Positions 5,252 to 6,864 of a DNA stretch of 6,864 bases are shown in pieces. Below the pieces are notes generated by a model that was given only the letters and a program-made list of their open reading frames with translations, was not told where the DNA came from and made no database searches. A program made the position numbers and the translations under genes. This stretch comes from Candidatus Omnitrophota bacterium. GTDB lineage: Bacteria; Omnitrophota; Gorgyraeia; Zapsychrales; JANLHA01. The first letter of the stretch is position 1; every line of letters starts with the position of its first letter. The DNA is taken from NCBI GenBank assembly GCA_024653845.1, contig JANLHA010000268.1:1-6864 (forward strand). The letters are read 5' to 3'.

Positions 5252-6864
5252 TTATGCAGAAGCTTTTAAGGTTTCATTAATTTTTTCTAGAATGCCTCGT
5301 GGTCGAATAGGACGTCCTGTAGCTTGGCAAATGATGGGTTTAATCTCCATCAATGTTTCAGCCCGCAACAGCATTGCCAACGGTGGAAATTTAAGGTCAT
5401 CTCCATACGCCCCTTCAACGGTCACCACTTTTTTAAATTTCTTGAAGATATCTTTGAGCATCAATGGCAAAGGATGGACAATACGAAAATGCATTCCTGC
5501 GATATTCATGCCTTGCTTGCAACCGTTGGTGATCGCTTCTTCAATGACTCCCCGGCTGCTTCCCCATCCAATGACAAGAATATCAGCTCCTTCGGTTTTT
5601 CCAAACATTTCTGGGACCGTCAAAGCACGAGCCACATGATGAACTTTTTGGTTACGAATACGATGGGAACGCTGATTAGCGCCAGAAAAATAGTTGACCG
5701 AGCCTTTTTCATCTGTATTCAACCCCGTCACTCTTCGCATCTGTCCCGGAGTTCCAGGATCAGCTTGAATAGTTCGAACCATTTCAATGTTGTCGGGAAG
5801 CCGTTTGATATGGAAACGTTCAAAAACAAAATCGGGAACGTCGTTGATGGAATTCACCTGATTGGCTTGTAACTTCTTGATGACCTTATAACTGTTTGCT
5901 GTCAAGAAATCTGAAAGGATAAAAACCGGCAACCGCAATTTTTCTGCCAAGTAGCGGGCCATCTGTGGCGCATAAAAGCAATCGATGACATTCGAAACAC
6001 TGATGACAATCTTGGTATTATCTCCATGAGAACCAAAAATGACCGCAGGTAAATCCGATTGTTCAGTCTTGGTAGGCATTCCCGTTGACGGACCTGATCG
6101 CTGAACATCCAGGATCACCAAAGGAATTTCTGCCACACTGGCATATCCAATAAATTCTTGTTTGAGAGAAAGGCCAGGTCCCGAAGTTCCCGTCGCTGAA
6201 GGTACGCCTCCAAAATACGCGCCAATGGCAGCACCGATCGCAGCGATTTCATCTTCCGCTTGATGGACCATCCCGCCATATGAAGGAAGGAGCTTAGCCA
6301 AAGTATGCATGACAGATGAGGCTGGAGTAATGGGATATCCACTATACAACTTGATTCCTGCGTCAATGATTCCTAAGCTTAATGCTGAATTCCCATCAAT
6401 CATCATGCTATCTTCGCCTACAGGTCGACAATTTTCCTTAACATAATAAGAAATTGGGAAAAGAGTTTGTGCGTCCCGATACCCATATTCAAAAAGAGCA
6501 ATATTCTTCTGAAAAATTTCTTCTTTAAGTTTTTTTCCAAAAGTCAAATTGATCTCACTGATCAATGCTTCCTTCGGCATGTTATAAATCGCGCTGAGCA
6601 TGCCCAGATAATAAAGATTTTTCCCTTTACCGCTTAAACCTTTAATAATTTCCTGGGCGTCGGCACTCGTTTCAAAAGGAAAAACTTTGATCCCCATTTT
6701 TCCTGCACGCTTTAAAACTTCTTCATAAGCCTCTTCATTCGCCGGTTTGTCGCCGATATCAAGAAGAACTTGGCAAGTGCGATTAGTCTCTTCATCATCC
6801 AACCGACGACTCAAGACAACTTCATGTGCGGCTAAAATGAGGTCCGTGTCATTCCCAATATTGG
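5252..6864 (-). CDS. korA: 2-oxoacid:ferredoxin oxidoreductase, fused gamma-alpha subunit KorA (5' end cut by window)
   Basis: Large subunit of a two-subunit 2-oxoacid:ferredoxin oxidoreductase. The complex decarboxylates a 2-oxoacid, probably 2-oxoglutarate, to the acyl-CoA and passes the electrons to ferredoxin in the cytoplasm. The frame is open to the window edge: 16 residues upstream of the TTG at 6814 continue the domain (…DLILAAHEVV), so the true start is outside and that TTG is internal. Numbering from that TTG, residues 1 to about 125 are the end of the gamma domain. The alpha domain follows, with YPITP (160-164), HQAEDE (184-189), GTSGPG (209-214), QRSGPSTGMPT (238-248) and a C-terminal transketolase-like domain from about 409 (DILVIGWGSS). 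The protein ends KASA before TAA. From family length, roughly 60 N-terminal residues are missing. korB follows after 13 bp. Family certain; the substrate is inferred from the two-subunit layout and the KorB motifs. Confidence 0.9.
   Translation of the reverse strand, partial: NIGNDTDLILAAHEVVLSRRLDDEETNRTCQVLLDIGDKPANEEAYEEVLKRAGKMGIKVFPFETSADAQEIIKGLSGKGKNLYYLGMLSAIYNMPKEALISEINLTFGKKLKEEIFQKNIALFEYGYRDAQTLFPISYYVKENCRPVGEDSMMIDGNSALSLGIIDAGIKLYSGYPITPASSVMHTLAKLLPSYGGMVHQAEDEIAAIGAAIGAYFGGVPSATGTSGPGLSLKQEFIGYASVAEIPLVILDVQRSGPSTGMPTKTEQSDLPAVIFGSHGDNTKIVISVSNVIDCFYAPQMARYLAEKLRLPVFILSDFLTANSYKVIKKLQANQVNSINDVPDFVFERFHIKRLPDNIEMVRTIQADPGTPGQMRRVTGLNTDEKGSVNYFSGANQRSHRIRNQKVHHVARALTVPEMFGKTEGADILVIGWGSSRGVIEEAITNGCKQGMNIAGMHFRIVHPLPLMLKDIFKKFKKVVTVEGAYGDDLKFPPLAMLLRAETLMEIKPIICQATGRPIRPRGILEKINETLKASA

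Noticed and set aside
5324..5872. A 182-codon plus-strand open frame opposite korA
   Set aside because: It lies wholly within korA on the other strand, matches no family I recognise, and has the composition expected of a mirror of the real gene.
1..6864. A wholly new gene system, CRISPR array, transposon or phage segment
   Set aside because: Every stretch is accounted for by recognised metabolic genes or an 81-bp promoter gap. I see no regular direct repeats, terminal inverted repeats, transposase or phage motifs.

Overview
All recognisable genes lie on the minus strand and are packed almost without gaps, so the window is best read from base 6864 down to base 1. The order of transcription is korA (5' end cut by the window), korB, trxB, ubiE/menG, menF, menD (3' end cut by the window). 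Every gene belongs to a known family. I see no mobile element, tRNA, rRNA, CRISPR array or phage gene.

Region 1 (6864 to 3363) looks like one transcription unit. korA and korB encode a two-subunit 2-oxoacid:ferredoxin oxidoreductase, most likely acting on 2-oxoglutarate. They are followed by trxB, a thioredoxin reductase. Both junctions are 13 bp long and carry a ribosome binding site. Region 2 (3362 to 3282) is the only real intergenic gap, 81 bp. It holds a candidate sigma70-type promoter and a strong but distant Shine-Dalgarno sequence. Region 3 (3281 to 1) is a menaquinone operon, ubiE/menG-menF-menD, whose genes overlap by the 4-base ATGA arrangement at both junctions.

MenF converts chorismate to isochorismate. 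MenD then adds a succinyl-semialdehyde unit from 2-oxoglutarate to make SEPHCHC. UbiE/MenG methylates demethylmenaquinone at the end of the pathway. The two operons therefore share a redox theme: KorAB yields reduced ferredoxin from 2-oxoglutarate, MenD consumes 2-oxoglutarate, and menaquinone is the membrane electron carrier. That link is inference from adjacency.

The organism is a bacterium with the classical o-succinylbenzoate menaquinone route and a ferredoxin-dependent 2-oxoacid oxidoreductase, which points to an anaerobic or microaerophilic life or ancestry. The DNA is moderately AT-rich. Parts of TrxB, such as the CAVCDG redox motif, the RASKVMQ segment and the GSGCMAALDAERYL end, remind me of chlamydial or planctomycete (PVC-type) enzymes. 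This is recollection of sequence style, not a placement.

The most interesting non-genic signal is at the menF/menD junction. An in-register U UUU UUA heptamer lies just before the menF stop, and a -1 shift there would read directly into menD with no stop codon within the window.
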